From contig CAJNOP010000017.1 of assembly GCA_905250075.1 (NCBI GenBank), positions 595,017-659,016 on the forward strand: DNA of 64,000 nt, written 5' to 3'. The notes under the pieces are model-generated. The model was not told the origin of the DNA. It saw only the letters and a program-made list of their open reading frames with translations, and did not search any database. Positions within the stretch are counted from its first letter, which is position 1. Every line of letters starts with the position of its first letter. This document shows, one piece after another, positions 32,521-47,783 of the stretch. The DNA comes from Rotaria sp. Silwood1. Taxonomy: Eukaryota; Rotifera; Eurotatoria; Philodinida; Philodinidae. The translations under genes were made by a program, and so were the position numbers.

Positions 32521-35500
32521 ATGTACAGTGGAATACCTCGAGCAGTAGCTGATCTCTGGTAAAGACTCTTATTTGAATTTTTCATGCAATTATTTCCTGT
32601 TTGTCTTTTATTTAGTGAGAACGATGATCTTGCAACAATGATCATTGTCGATAGTATGTTTGGATTTACAACACATAAAATGAATGTTCGTTTTCGACCA
32701 AACCGTCGTTTATCACCACAATGGAAATTAGCTGTAGAAAAATTTCAACAACATCTTGATTATGAACAATGTTTTACTGAATTGACTTCCATTGGAAACT
32801 GGTATGATCATCTACTTGCACGTAAAAGTTCAGCACAATTAACTGCACTTAAAGAACATGTGAGTAAAAAAAAAAACATCAAAAATATTAGAAAATATTA
32901 AACAAATAATTTAGATGTTCCGTTTTTTACATTTATTCAATAAAAATTCCGGTGTTACACTTGAGCCATGCCATCGTTATTCAACAGAAAATTTCGGAGG
33001 AAAAGTAGTGGCTACAAAAGAATGGTAAGACAGATTGTTTGCAAAAAAAAAACAAATTGCATACCTTATTTTACGGATTATTCATTCACCTGTGAAAAAA
33101 ATAATTTAAAAAAAACCACCACGCCTTTATAGGCAATGTAGAATTTATTGTGATATTATTATGTTAAGTTTCTTTTCATTATAAACTAGTTGAATGATTT
33201 ATTCATGACTAACTTTTTTTCATTTGATATAGATTGTTAAGATGATTGATTATGTATTTGAGGTTGTCATCATATTAAAAATAATTAATTTTAGTAAAAT
33301 TTCATTAGAAAAATACAAAGAATAGGTGATTGAAAAATATCAGTTTGCTTTGAATTGTCTATATACTTTCATTTAAATAATATATGATTATTACGACGAA
33401 TGCATTGATGAACAGCTCTTATTTTTTCTTTGATATTGAGAACATATCATCTTCTATGTTTTCCTTGATGAAAAAATAAATGTATTCGTTCGAACAGATT
33501 AATACTATGAATAAAAAAATTCGTGTAGGTATCTTTGTTTCATACTTTACAGTGTTAGTTAACTTAATGACTTTGCTTTAATCATGCCAAATGAACAGAT
33601 AATAGTTACTTTACACAAGAAACGATGATACAGTTTAATTTTTACTTAGTGAAACTTCTTTATGTGATCATCTCTTGATATTGGGCAGTCTACAATCCAT
33701 TCAAGCGAATGAACCTCTTCAATATTAGCATCTCTTTGTTCTAAGCAATAGGCACTTATTTGTGACCCTCAAAAACAATAACAACATCTGTAATGTGGGC
33801 GACATATGTTCTATCACTTAAGTGCACAATTAAAAAACGAAATTATGTGAAATTCGTTGTAATAAACAATTATAGGATGCATATAAAAAAGGAAATGGAT
33901 TAAATGTAAAAATTAAAAAGAGAAAAACAAAACAATATTAGACAATAGCAACAGTGCTTGTGTAACATCGAGTCTTGTTAATACTACTGATTTATTTCTG
34001 ATTTAAAAAGTTTAATTAACATAATTCTTGGAAACAAGAAAAAGATTATCGTGTTCCACACAAAAAATAATCGTAACTGAATATTTAATAACGAATGTGA
34101 CAGAATCAATAGTCATCTTAGTCCTTGTTTTTCAAAAGATTTAGCTTTTGATTCTCAACAAAATTGTATATTTTCATGAATGCATCAATGGTTCCTCGGT
34201 TTTCGATATACCATATCAAAAAGTATCACTTTCTAGTTTTATCTTTTTTTTGTAAAAGTTTTGGTATCTCACATATTAGTTGTACAAGCGACGTCGTTTT
34301 TGACTGTATTCTGTGCTCGTTTATTACTGGCAAATTTCCATTGATATTAAATAATCTAACTAATATGTGGTGCAAAATTTTTTACAATAATGTTAAAGTC
34401 TATTATACTATATTGCCGATTTCTAAAGTGATTAAACATTTTTTTTGTTAAAGAGAGCAATATTTTTACTACAAATCTTTGTACCAGACATATTTTTCTA
34501 CAAGGAACCTGAGGAGAAGGAAAAGTCCAAAATTAAACACTTTCAAAAAAGTTCTTGCAAGCTCTCTATGAAGCAGTAGTATTTTTTTTTATTTTCTGTT
34601 AATTTTTTCTAAATTAGAAGAGAAATAAAAAAAATGTTTAATGTTGATTTTTTTAGCGGAAAGAGTGCTCTTTTCCATGGTGTATCGGAAGTTAAATTTA
34701 CTTATGACTTCAATATCAACATATAACTTTTTCTAAAAAAAGATTAAATAAATTGGTTGTTCTTATGATTTGAAATAACTTGAATAAAGAATACAAAAAG
34801 AATTCAATTCATACATAATTTCTGAAGATGATGGCTCATGTTCTGATAAATTGATATTGTTCGGAAACGGCTGTATTTTACAAAAATTTCATTTTTCAAA
34901 CTTTTTTTTATTTAAGAATCAGAGACAAATCTTTAAGAAATTGCCAAAGATGATAGTTTTTGATGTGCTACATTTTGATTTATTGTTGTTCGTACTTGAT
35001 TCATTCATGTAGCTCAAAATAATTTAAAAATATTGACTTTTCAAGTTGAAGAAATGTTATAAGACCTTTTTTCGGATGTGTTTGGTTTCGGACTTTTTCT
35101 TCTCGTTAGGCTTGTTCTGGAAAAATATTTTTGATACTAAAGTTGTAATTCGAACATTGCTCTTTCCACCAAAAAACGTTTGACCGATGTACAAGTCGGC
35201 AATATAGTATAGTAGAATTTTGACATTTTTGTAAAGATTTTTGTATTGTATATTAATTAGCACATTGATTATTCGAAGACTGAAGGGCATTCCTGCGAGT
35301 TATGGGTCTCAATACAAATTACGTTAAATATAAACGAAGAGCGATTCTTATTCAACTATGTCTATATTCGCTTCGCATAGTTAAGAAAATGTTATAAATG
35401 GTATTATCACTTTCAATTATTGCCATACTAAGCAAGAGAAATTTGATTATTAAAACCTCGAAATAGATCATTATTTTTTCAACAAGCTTTAATGAACTAT

Positions 35501-38500
35501 GAATACGAATTATCTAGGATATGGATGTTAGTATTCTCTGTGTCCAAATCCTGATTATCACATCTCTTTTATTTATATCATTATTATTATTCTTATTAAA
35601 AAAGATAATATCAACAGTTAATGTGACATTTAAAACATCTTTCTAACTACTCGAAGCTCATATATCTATAGTTGAGTAGAGATCACTCTTTGTTTAAATA
35701 TAAACTAACTTTTGTTGAGATCCAAAACTGTTATTTATCCATAGATTGGCATTGCTTTTACTAATCGAAAAAAATGTCGACAAAATTTTGTTTTGAGACT
35801 CTCAATCAACAAGATGAAGATATTTTATTGCATACAAGAAAAGTGACAGACGTATAAGTACACTAACAAGAGATAATAATGTATGAAAAATATTCAAGAA
35901 CAAAATTCACGACAAGATCATATGCTTTATTTGAATGGATATTGATGTCCGTGTTGGGTATGCATGTGGATATCAGTCTTCTCTTCACAACTACTTCTAC
36001 AGTCACACAGCCCACCCTTAGTAGAGTCACTTAATGACATTTGCAATATTTTCGACATTGTTTCTTCTGGCAAAATTGATCCATACCTATCTATGCTTCA
36101 TTCCTATATCAATTGGTGATGGTTCATATGATTGCTAAAACTTTCAATTACTTGTAGGATCAAAGAATTATATTTACTATGTTAAATGAGACAAATAAGA
36201 AATTTAACAATCACGGAAGATTCAAGTATAAGAACACAAGATTGCATGCCATCATTTAACTCAATGATGGTATCATGATAGTTTAGTGTCTTATGTCAAT
36301 AAGACTCCTCAGTTTTCAAATAATCAATGGGCTAATTAATTAGATTTTCCATTATCAATGGAAGTTTATCAGTAATAAACAAGCACAGATTAAAGTCAAA
36401 AATAGCATCGCTTGAAAAATTAACATGTGTGATAAACAACTTATGAGAAAACATAAAGCTAGAAGTCAGTACTTGTCGATATGGTATATTAGAAAACTAA
36501 GAAACATTCATTCACTAATAAACATATACAGTTTTCTAGAGAATCAAAAGCTGACTCTTTCGAAAAAAAAAACTAAGAGGACTATTTATTCTATTGCACC
36601 AGTTAGTTTTCAAAAAGAAAATTAATACAACTGAAAATTTCCCAATAATGCACATTTTCATAAAGTAAACACGTTTAACTGGTTCCCGTGATATCTAAAA
36701 TAAAAAGTTTCTACTGCATATCAAATAAGAAAAACATGGAGTTTTCGTTTTTTTTTTTTTTATTGTAAACAACCGTATATTTCATGATGAATTAATATCT
36801 TAGGGCTGTCAATGATAAGATTGAAATGTTAATTGGATGCATTGCTGAATTAAGTCCTGAAGAAGAACAAGCTTTCCTGAAACCAGGTATCAATGATTTT
36901 TCAGTTATGTATTCATGTCGTAAAAAATGTTCTCAATTATGGCTTGGACCTGCTGGTATTTATATGATACATTATTTGTTTAATATAATTTTTTTATCTC
37001 TTTTGTTTAGCTTATATCAATCATGATTGTCGTGCTAATTGCAAAGTAGATTAATTTTTTAGATATATATATATATATATATATTAAAGTATTATAATAT
37101 GTTTTGGTCTAGTTTGTAGCTACAGGTGTAAGTTCAGCTTATATTCATGTACTTCGTCCGATTGAAATTGGTGATGAAATAACTTGTTGTTATGGATCGG
37201 ATTTTTTCGGTGATAATAATTCACTTTGTGAATGTCATAGCTGTGAAATGTAAATTAATTTGTCTAAATCTTAATATTTTATGATCAATATAAATATATT
37301 TTAGACTTGGTAAAGGTGCATTTCTAGAAAAAAATTCATCAATTACAAGATCTATAACAAATACTGATCTTGTTTCAATTGAAGAAATTTCATCCTCAAA
37401 TGTTCCAGATGAACAAACAACAACATCACCGCAGATGAATATAATTATTCCTACACGTTTACGTCAAACTGATAAACGTCTTCTACGTAAAATTCATTCA
37501 GCAAATAATATCATTCAGAAACCAGAAAAAAGTATGAAGCTAAATCAATATAATAAATACAAAGCATTATTCATAGATTTTTTTTAGAAACAACTAATGA
37601 AGAAACAAATACAACAGTTTCTAAACAGTCCCCAGTCATCTATCGCAATAAAAATGGCCAATTTGCTCCTTCGCCAAATGGACCGAAATCTATAAAAACG
37701 GTAAAAAAAATTCTTAATAAACTACTGTTATTTAATATATTATATAAATTTAGTCTTCTCGAAAGAAGAAATCAACATGTACGATTGATTCTCCATTACA
37801 ATCATTTTCACCAACATATTCCTTATCAACTTCAAATAAATTAACATCACGACGAAGACAAAGTAGTTCAAATTCATCTACATCAAAATTACCGGTGACC
37901 GTTCATCAAGATAAATCATCAACAACAATGTCATCAATCAATTCTGATGATTCTACTTCAAATGCGCTTTCATCATCAGCAACAACCGCAGAAATTGTTA
38001 CAGTAAATTCGAATGTATGAAATCAAGAATGGTGTCTTTAAAAAAATATTACTAACGAAGGAACATACTGTAGTCTCCAATCACTTTTTGATCGAGACTA
38101 CATTCAGATGAGAACTCATGGTGATTAGTGCAAAAGCCTGAGAGGATTTAGTTGTCTGAGCCTTTATTTCTGAGATCTTGAATTTTTACTGCATTTTTTA
38201 ACAGATAGGTGCTGTTTCTCTTATGTCCCAATAAAAATTGAATTTCGACTTGAAATTTTCATTGACTTTTGAACTGCCTATTCTAAGATATGATTACTGG
38301 AAAACTCTGCGGATGAAAAGGGCTAGCCATTGTCGAGTAACTACGTTATTCAGCAGGCATCTACAAGGAATTGTGCTCAAACTTCGATATTATCATCTAT
38401 AAAATGATCTGAACAGATCACTAACCGTTATTTGTCTCGGATTACCCATTTGATAGTATGCTGTCTACCGTGTGACATACACTCGCTCTTGTGAATGGTG

Positions 38501-39661
38501 TTATCGTGCTATTGAATTTGTCGCTAGACGGCACCTCGTACCACGTGGTAGCCAAAAGGCGGGAGTACTCTTCCTTTCTCTTTCTAGTGTTGAAAAATGC
38601 AATAAAAATTCGATAGTTCAAAAATAAAGGCTTAAACAATAGGATTCTCTTAAGATTCTACACTAATTATGATGGTCTCATACTGTAAAGGTAGTCTCGA
38701 TCAAAAAGCGATCGGATACTTAAGGGCCTTCCCTCGTAAGGCATTTGTGTGAAACATGATCTAAAGGACATGTTGAAGTATATGGGCGACAATTCGGATT
38801 TACAACAGACGCTAGTTAGAGGTCATCACAGCAATACTTTATTCGAATTTTCTCTTCTAGATTGAGGAGGCGAACAGCTATTTTAGAGACACAGACGCAA
38901 AGTACATGTTACAATCACCACACACTTTGAAAGAACTAATCTGGTGTTCGGTAATGCACCTTCTCCTCAATCCTCATGCTATATATCAATAAAATTTCGT
39001 TATAATTCATTGATTACTTCCTTATAGCATTTCTCGAGGATTAAGTAAAAGCATAGTGTACAGATATGTGTGTCCAAACAGATAATAAAACAAACGTCCT
39101 ATGACTAATAACAAAAGCTGCATCATGTTTCACATTTTAATTTCGCAGGAATTACGTTAACAGTTTTATTACTTTGTTTAGTTATCTACTATAACTACTC
39201 GACCATCTCGTCTTCTTTCACCTACATTGTCGATATCTTCATCTTCTTCATTTTCATCAACTTCATCAACATATCATAGAACTCGTCAACGTACTTCATC
39301 ACAATATTCATCATCATCTGGATCAGTATCAACAACTCCACAATCAAATAATCCAAATTTCCTTATTTGGCGTCCAACAATTCGTTCAAGTCGTCATTCA
39401 AGTTCATCATCGATTAGTTCTCTATCATCAACTACTGATAGTGAACATAATAATCCTGGTGAAATATCTTCACGACGAATTGTTCCAAAATTAACAATTC
39501 GTATGAAACATGATCCATTTTCATTAGATGATGTTGAAAATATAAAATCATCCAAATCATCTATGGTTACAACTAAAGTTGACAATAAAAAACGACCATT
39601 GGTGGATACAACGATTCATGAAACATCATCATTGCGTGCAAAAAAACGTCGAAAAACATAG
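32521..39661 (+). CDS. KMT5B/C: SUV4-20 type histone H4 lysine-20 methyltransferase
   Basis: Ten exons: 32521-32558, 32616-32859, 32915-33024, 36804-36955, 37011-37045, 37113-37249, 37305-37531, 37588-37700, 37754-38014, 39182-39661; phases agree, 598 residues. The N-terminal helical region ([23 protein letters not shown]) and SET domain match human KMT5[53 protein letters not shown] (SET NHxxxxNC core), [14 protein letters not shown], and the post-SET zinc motif CECHSC. The family di/trimethylates H4K20 in heterochromatin. The Ser/Thr-rich tail keeps a [12 protein letters not shown] motif, comparable to PKLTLRRRHD in human KMT5B, and ends in basic KKRRKT. Intron 3 is 3.8 kb. Extra 5' exons are possible. 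AATAAA is at 39851. One vertebrate-style B/C split cannot be assigned. Confidence 0.93.
37062..37084. repeat. (TA)n microsatellite
   Basis: TA run in the short KMT5 intron between exons 5 and 6. Confidence 0.85.
38077..38716. mobile_element. Foldback element in the last KMT5 intron
   Basis: Ends TCACTTTTTGATCGAGACTA (38081) and the complementary AGTCTCGATCAAAAAGCGAT (about 38692-38712) are followed inwards by matching arm sequence (GCCTTTATTT, GAATTTTTACTGCATTTTT). Arms are about 150 bp and the central ~330 bp is less symmetrical. The terminal sequence is nearly the same as at 47.8 kb. Confidence 0.7.
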
Positions 39662-42214
39662 GATGCAACAAAGATGAATAATTGTTATTCACATACATAT
39701 ATATTTATATGGCACGGCTCAGATTGTGTTTGTGTATATATTGATTCGCTGTATTCATTGTATTGTTCGTTGTCTTTATTCAAACTTTTGATTTCGATTG
39801 TGTTTGTCATTAAACAGAAAAAGAAATCTCATATAAAGTTACTTATTTTGAATAAAGTCCATTTTGATGCCGAAATAAGTTAAGATATAATGTAATTATT
39901 CTTAAAACTATTGTTTATCTTTCTAATACAATAATTTCATCATATGATTGGCAAATTCATCAATATATAAACAAATATATTAAGAAGTTCATCATCAATT
40001 AGATATGGTTTCTATCTTATCTAACAGATGATAAAAAAAAATTCTGTATTGATTTCGTTTCCAATTATAGCGTGAAAACAGCTTATCATGGAGATTCAAT
40101 AGTTTTCGCCTTAGTAAGACTAAAGTCCTTACTACAAAACTATCTAAATATTTCATCGAAAATACTTACTAAAGACTAAAAAATTAGAAGAATATGTTTG
40201 ACTGAAAAGAGTTCTTTGTTCGCTTCTGAAATAGAGATCTGTCGGTTACGCTTTTTTTGTATTTTGACTAAGAAAATTTTTCTTACCCTAATTCTATCCT
40301 ACACAACAGCTACATTCTTCTAAGCTTATCAGTGTTCGATATGGTTAAAATTTATGTAACTCAAGTCGATATGACTCATCTATTTTGTAGTTCGATCTGA
40401 GTTGACTTGAGTACAACCAAACTGGATTCGAATTGGACACTGACTCTTAATACTATCCTAGTTGAAAATCTCTGAAAGTAATAAATAGCAAAATAATATC
40501 CCAGTTAAGATGTGCAGAGTAACCTTTTTTCGTACACTATATATTGACTAAAGTAAAACTTGCTAATCCTTATTCTACCTTGCACATCTGTATTCTGACA
40601 TTTAGAAGAAAACATCCTTTCATTCAACAAATTGGTCTTAATGTCCGTCTGCTATCGAGTTTTGTAGTGATACGATAGAAGATTGTAAATAAGTAAAAAT
40701 CAAATTTTCAAAGTGTCAATTGAGTTCAAAATCGACATTTTTCTAATTGTCTCTGTTAGCGAAAAGTGTACACAATTCATAAGTGATTCCAAAAAATAAG
40801 ATTTTTTCCAACAATCGAAGATAATAAAAACCTAATCGTTTTTGTCCTATTAGACTTTAATAAGCGCTCTGCAATAGCACATTATACAAAACAAAATATT
40901 AGACACTATGATAAAAAAACATCATTTAGCGTTTTACAACGAAACTCAAGTTTTTAATAAAACTGTTCGGTACAGAACTTATAGTTTTGTAACTTGAATA
41001 AGTTGATACTACTTGAAAGCCTGTGTCATTTTGGTTATGCTCACATATAACATGTTTAATTCTTTTAAAAGTCGAGTACAAGACAAATTGATCAAATGTA
41101 CTTCTCATCACTTATTTTGTATGAAATTCGGAAGAACATTTCAAGCGAAAAATTTTTCTGAAACTTCTCAGCCTTCGGTAAATATTTCGAATGAAAATTT
41201 GTACACAGCTTTGTTCTAGAGACTTTACTCTTTCTAATTAGAGAGTTATCAAATCTTCACGATAAGTTATTGTCATGTTATACTCAAAATAAAATCAATG
41301 AAAAACTTTAGTATTATTCGTTAACCAACGCTCCTTATAATAAAGTTTTTATGTTAAACTTTGACAAAGTCTAATGATAATTTGATATGAACAAGTTATT
41401 TATAACTATTGTCTCATCGTACATGTCCAACAATGCATTTACTATAGTAAAATCTCAAGATACTATTTCAGTTTGTCTATTTGTAGACAGCTAATTTGTA
41501 ATATGTGGCCAAGTGATTGAATTGATGAACACTCTGCATTAATTAAATCTTTAGAATAGACTTACAAATTAATTAGAAGAAGAATAAATCAAAGACGAAA
41601 ATTTTCTGTTTGGAAAGAACAGCAATAATAAAAATTTCACAAATCGCCATTAGTAGAGGGCGTTAGTATTCAAGTCCATTGATATTCATTCCATATTATA
41701 ATTTTTATTTATTAATTATTAAAAATAAATATTCTTTTAATAGAATCATTAAATATTATAAATATTATAAAAATGAAATCTTAGATTGACAATGATTGGA
41801 TGTTTTTTTATACTCCTTGTTCATTATAAATTTAGATAGAAATGATTATTTTACAAAATATTCAATGGTGTATGTCTAAACAAGTGTTATGATATTAATT
41901 CTATATGTTTGATGAATCATTTTTTTTTCGACGTCATATAAATTCATAAAACAAAGCATGACTCAATTGATATTCATTATCGAACTATTTGTATTGATGT
42001 TCGCACAACAATTATCAACATCAAATATAATCAATATCAGACAACTTCAATGCTCCTTTAGCTTTTTTTTTTCAGAAGAGTTTTGGCAGTACGGATATAT
42101 ATTTATTATAAAATCAATAATACAGATCAAACCAGTCGGATTCAAGTCAATTTGGTATGTTTATCTTTTGCAAATTATCTATTATATGGATAATTTTGAA
42201 TCATACAAAACGAC
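39662..42214. other. Intergenic, about 2.5 kb
   Basis: KMT5 3' UTR at the left. At 41958 a short frame starts with a signal-peptide-like MTQLIFIIELFVLMFAQQLS but continues into A/T-rich sequence with no further support. No gene is called. Confidence 0.4.
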
Positions 42215-42358
42215 GGTATTCCTTTAGCACGTGCTCCACCGTTAATTAATAGTATCGTTATAGCTGGTGCTCCTTTTCATAGAAAAAAAATGCTCCATAC
42301 ACTAATTAGTGTGTGGAGCATTTTTTTTATGAAAAGGAGCACATGCTAAAGGAATACC
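42215..42358. repeat. Compact foldback element with long perfect hairpin
   Basis: Outer complementary ends GGTATTCCTTTAGCA (42215) and TGCTAAAGGAATACC (42344-42358) surround a near-perfect hairpin, 42268-42341, with arms of about 36 bp (TGCTCCTTTTCATA...ATGCTCCA / ...). The left side contains an extra ~36-bp segment starting GTGCTCCACCG that breaks the symmetry. No coding capacity. Confidence 0.75.
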
Positions 42359-42703
42359 CAGAACGACGCTATTAAATTGGAATTCGACAAATATTAGATG
42401 CTTCTAAACGACACGTACTCTGATTCTGGTATGAGTGTGTGCGTCAAAGGGTATGTGTATTGTGTGGTACTGCCTTTCTCTTCATATGATAAATATTTGT
42501 TTGTCTAGGTCGTGAACGTCGTCATACATAATTTTAAGAATAATATGACTAAAAATCCATTGATTATCGCGTATTAGAGAGTTAGTTATCGTAAACGCAG
42601 TTCATTTGTTGAAATGAATCGTAATTGGGATACTATTTTGTATATAAAACATTTTTATTTATGAAACATAAACTCAAAAAACTTTAAAAGTATACGTGAA
42701 ATT

Positions 42704-43655
42704 TTAAGACTCGTCTTCGACTAGAGTAATAGTCGCTCCGCATTCTACTGCTGATACATTATAATTGACTGTTACTTTTAAAATACAATCTGTTAGGTAA
42801 GTTTCCGGTCCATAACCAACCCAATGAGTGCTACTCTCGAACGTGTTAGGAATAGCCTTGCATGTGTACTTGAATATGTAATTGTAAAGAATTACTCCAA
42901 GGAAAAACAATGCATTTAACAGCCAATTAAAAGCCTGTAGGATAATATTTATATAATTTTACTCGATAAATCGAACACACCATTAAATATATATAATATT
43001 GACTTAAATCGATTTGTTCAGCATGTTTTTCTCTTAATAACAGAAATTATTTCATGTTTATTATTTTAATTTCATGTTGATTATACTAACAAATGTTTGT
43101 TCTTTGATTTCTTTAAAAAGATGTCCTTTTCGATCAGAATTATTGAAATGAAGATAAATGCATAGGAGAATACCTTGAGATCGCTGTCTTCACCAACAAT
43201 ATTATTTTTTTTCTATTTCCTACGTTATTTGTTTTTCGATGAGTTAACTCACCTGCTTGAGCAGTGTACTGTTTTCCGAAAAACTAATAAATTTTTATCG
43301 TTTTTTCTATGTTTATAATTTCCTAATTGCATAACTTAGCATTTGCGAATGAGTTATATTGTAACCAATTGCGTTTTTTTAATTTACCTATTTAATTACT
43401 ATATAAAAAAAGTAATTCTATATGTAAGTGAACATTTTTTGAAAGCTCTTCGAGGTACTAAACAAGTCATCTTTTTTTCTTCGCATAAAATCTAAGAGTA
43501 AGAAAAACAAATACATATATCGAATGAGGACTTACAAAGAATTTTCCGGTTGCTAAATGACCTGTCTTTAACTTGAGTTTATTCGATAGTTCCCAAAAAC
43601 ATAATCGTACACGATTAAACGTTTCAACATAGCTTCTCCATGATAATTCCAACAT
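42704..43655 (-). CDS. Unrecognised 116-residue single-span membrane protein
   Basis: Two exons, minus strand: 43655-43536 and 42934-42704. The donor is GTAAGT and the acceptor CTACAG; both exons are whole codons (40 + 77) and join in phase 0. The N-terminal ~40 residues are polar and basic (MLELSWRSYVETFNRVRL, KLKLKTGHLATGKFF). One hydrophobic span follows (AFNWLLNALFFLGVILYNY). The C-terminal ~55 residues contain three Cys (one at YTCKA, one at TDCIL, one at VECGA), an NVS glycosylation sequon and an acidic end. This suggests a type II-like or single-pass topology with an outside domain, perhaps disulphide-linked. No family was recognised. The intron is about 600 nt. Confidence 0.6.
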
Positions 43656-44228
43656 GCTATGTTTATTTCATATTATTTGTATGCATTTGCTCGAAGGTCG
43701 TTTTCTGAGGATAACTGAGGACTTAAGATTTCTTTTTTTCTCCCGTGACATATATATCTAGCACATGAATGGAGCATTTGATATTTATTTAAAGGGGATC
43801 TGTCATATACTTGACTATAGATGAGAAAAAAGAACGTTACGTTTATTCTTTATGGTAAGTATTTTGATAGGTAGAAGAAAAGAATAATTTTTATACAGTT
43901 GTCTGACAGTTTCTTTTTCTCGAATCTTCTCATGTCAATAATTGACAAATGATATCGAGACTAAACATGAGTAATTGTATTCAATATTCTATTAATTTCT
44001 TTTTCTTTGATATTACTTCGATAAGATCAAGAAGTGATTTCTGTTGCTTTTCTTTGCTTTCCCTATTCATTATTTTATTATCCATTAATATTCGAAAGAA
44101 AAATAATTCGATCAATAAATCTAAATACAAAAAAAAACGAAGGCATTACGTTTATTGTTTCATTTCAGATAAGATAAACATTCATTTATTTTTTTTCTGA
44201 GTTTAACTATCAATTTATTTCAAATAAA
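43656..44228. promoter_or_regulatory. Divergent upstream region of the membrane-protein gene and ALG-2
   Basis: 573 bp between two head-to-head start codons. T-rich tracts and one short chance ORF; no recognised sites. Confidence 0.4.
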
Positions 44229-45658
<1,430 letters not shown>

Positions 45659-45805
45659 ATAAATCATTGAGTAATTACATAACTTTCGCTTTGTGTTTTC
45701 ATCATTTCCAAAATCTTTTTGTTTTTCCCTCTATCCTATTCAATGTCGAAAGAAAAAAAAAAACTTCTTAATAACAATTGTCACTTTTGTTTTCTTCTTC
45801 TGCAT

Positions 45806-45823
45806 ATATATATATATATATTG
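45806..45823. repeat. (TA)n microsatellite
   Basis: TA run in the ALG-2 3' region. Confidence 0.85.
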
Positions 45824-45862
45824 ATTTTTCTTCGTTTTTTTTTGTTTTTTTTGTTTACTTAG

Positions 45863-45881
45863 GCGGCTCAATCCAAATTAA
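45863..45881 (+). CDS. PDCD6: Possible alternative last exon of ALG-2
   Basis: A strong acceptor (long T tract, ACTTAG) at 45862 would join to a GTAAAT donor at 45655-45660, two bases into the final ATG codon. The product would end KMRLNPN instead of KM. The site lies upstream of the AATAAA at 46111, so it is within the expected transcript. Confidence 0.4.
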
Positions 45882-46119
45882 TATTGAACACCTACACAAG
45901 ACTTTGATTATGATTTTTTTTCACTTCCATTTGTTTTTTGTTCCTTTTGTTTGATTGTGATTGGTAAATCTCAGTTGATCCACTTTTTTCTTGTTTCTCG
46001 GTTTTTCTCTTGATTCCATACATGATTGTTTCAACTAGCCGAGCAACTTTTTACATTCATTGACTATTAGAACAACATACATTCTTTCTTTCTTTTTCTT
46101 GCTGCAATGCAATAAAAAT

Positions 46120-47779
46120 CAAAAATATTTTCTTTTTTTTTTCTTAGATGTAAAATATCAATGCTTTTCGATGTGATCAGTGATATTTCGTCGAATAATT
46201 AAATATTTATTTCAGGTAATAGAGGAAAGTTTAATATTATCAAAATAGATAAGATAACAACTAATTTTCGAAAATGTAGTGCTAGCTAGAAGAGTGTCGC
46301 CAAGATGGCGGACTCGATGAGTCAGGAGATTCATGGAAAGATTTTGCTAGAACTGGTCGAGTTTGAAGAACAGAGCTAAAGGTTAAGGAATGGCTCTTCT
46401 ACGATTAGGATCATTGGGTTCAAAATATTTGGACTCCGACCTAGTTAAACCGTATTTTTTTGCTCTTGATGAAATAGTCTAATGGAAATTGGACGGTCGT
46501 CCCGCAGATATGAAATGCGTTTTTCTAATCTTTTGTATTTTGTCACTAGTGCCCGTCAAGGTCTGTACCAACCCAACACAAAGAATGCCAATAAGTGGAA
46601 AAGACTTCAACTGTGATAATTAACTAAAAAGCTGTTAATGGAATCTCGGTTGGATCAAAAATGTGAAACAGGACGTAGTTTTTCTTGCTAATCACAGAGA
46701 AATTATTTTATTCTATTCAATAAGGAAGTAATTCAAATATTTTAACGAAATGTTATCGATTAGTGGTCTATGACCATATATTAATAATGTCTGTAGGAGA
46801 CTGAAGCTTTTATCCTTCTACTACATTTTTTTAGATTGTGCCTCACAAACAAGATTGTAAATTGTAGTAGCATGAGAAATAAAGTTTAGCTAGACTATAA
46901 ATAAGTTGAAAGAGAATAGGTTCAGTAATAATAAAAGGATATGGGTTCGATAGAGCAATTAAGAAAAATGAACATTGAAAAACTGAATAATTGAATGCTA
47001 ATATGGCTCATGCATTGGATAAGTAAAACTGTAACTCAATATGCAAGACTACGAGGATCATTTAACTGCATTCTCGAAATTGAAAAAGGATATTTTATCA
47101 TACTCTGGTACTAACAGGTGGTGCAGATTAATTAACGACGACAGTCAAAAAAGAAATGATGTAAAAAATTTTTTGCTGTAAGTTCAAACATACTACGAGA
47201 TTCTATATGTTTTGACGTATGTTTCAAAATTTTAAAAGAAATAATTATTTAAGAGAAAAATTTTGAAGTAAAAAACTTAAAAATACCAATATAATCCTTG
47301 TCTAAAAGAATAATGTGATTGTTCCTTTTTATTTGGCTTAACCTTATTGTTATTCTTCGATTTAACAGTCACGCAATTTCGTTTAGAATGAAATTTTGCA
47401 TTCGATGGCATAAGTCTTTTTTCCCATCGGATACTGTGAGGAGCCTTGCGAAATTCTTGGAAACATACAGCACAAAGTTCTCTATTCGTTGATACTAACC
47501 ACTTTACTTTTAGAATCAATCTTCATGAATATAGAGTTATACAAATCAATGGATACTAGCAAAAAGATTGGAAATTGCATTGTTGTTTATCTTGTTTTGA
47601 CAAGAAAAAGTTATTTAAGAAACTAATTCAAGTGCTTTGTTGAGCGGAAAAATTCACTAAGGAATAAGCATAGAGCGAGTATCTTTTTGTTTTCTGTACA
47701 AAAAAAATCTTCTTGCTGAGTACAATCAATTACTTTACAAATATTTAATTCAACATTTGCTCAAGAGAGAACCTCTCCA
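46120..47779. other. Intergenic, about 1.7 kb
   Basis: No gene called. A minus-strand frame at 47277-47519 contains CAVCFQEFRK and later Cys residues but has no ATG, splice context or family match. Confidence 0.4.
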
Positions 47780-47783
47780 AATG

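Noticed and set aside
47277-47519. Cys-containing minus-strand frame suggesting a zinc finger
   Set aside because: There is only one CxxC pair, no ATG, no splice context and no family match.
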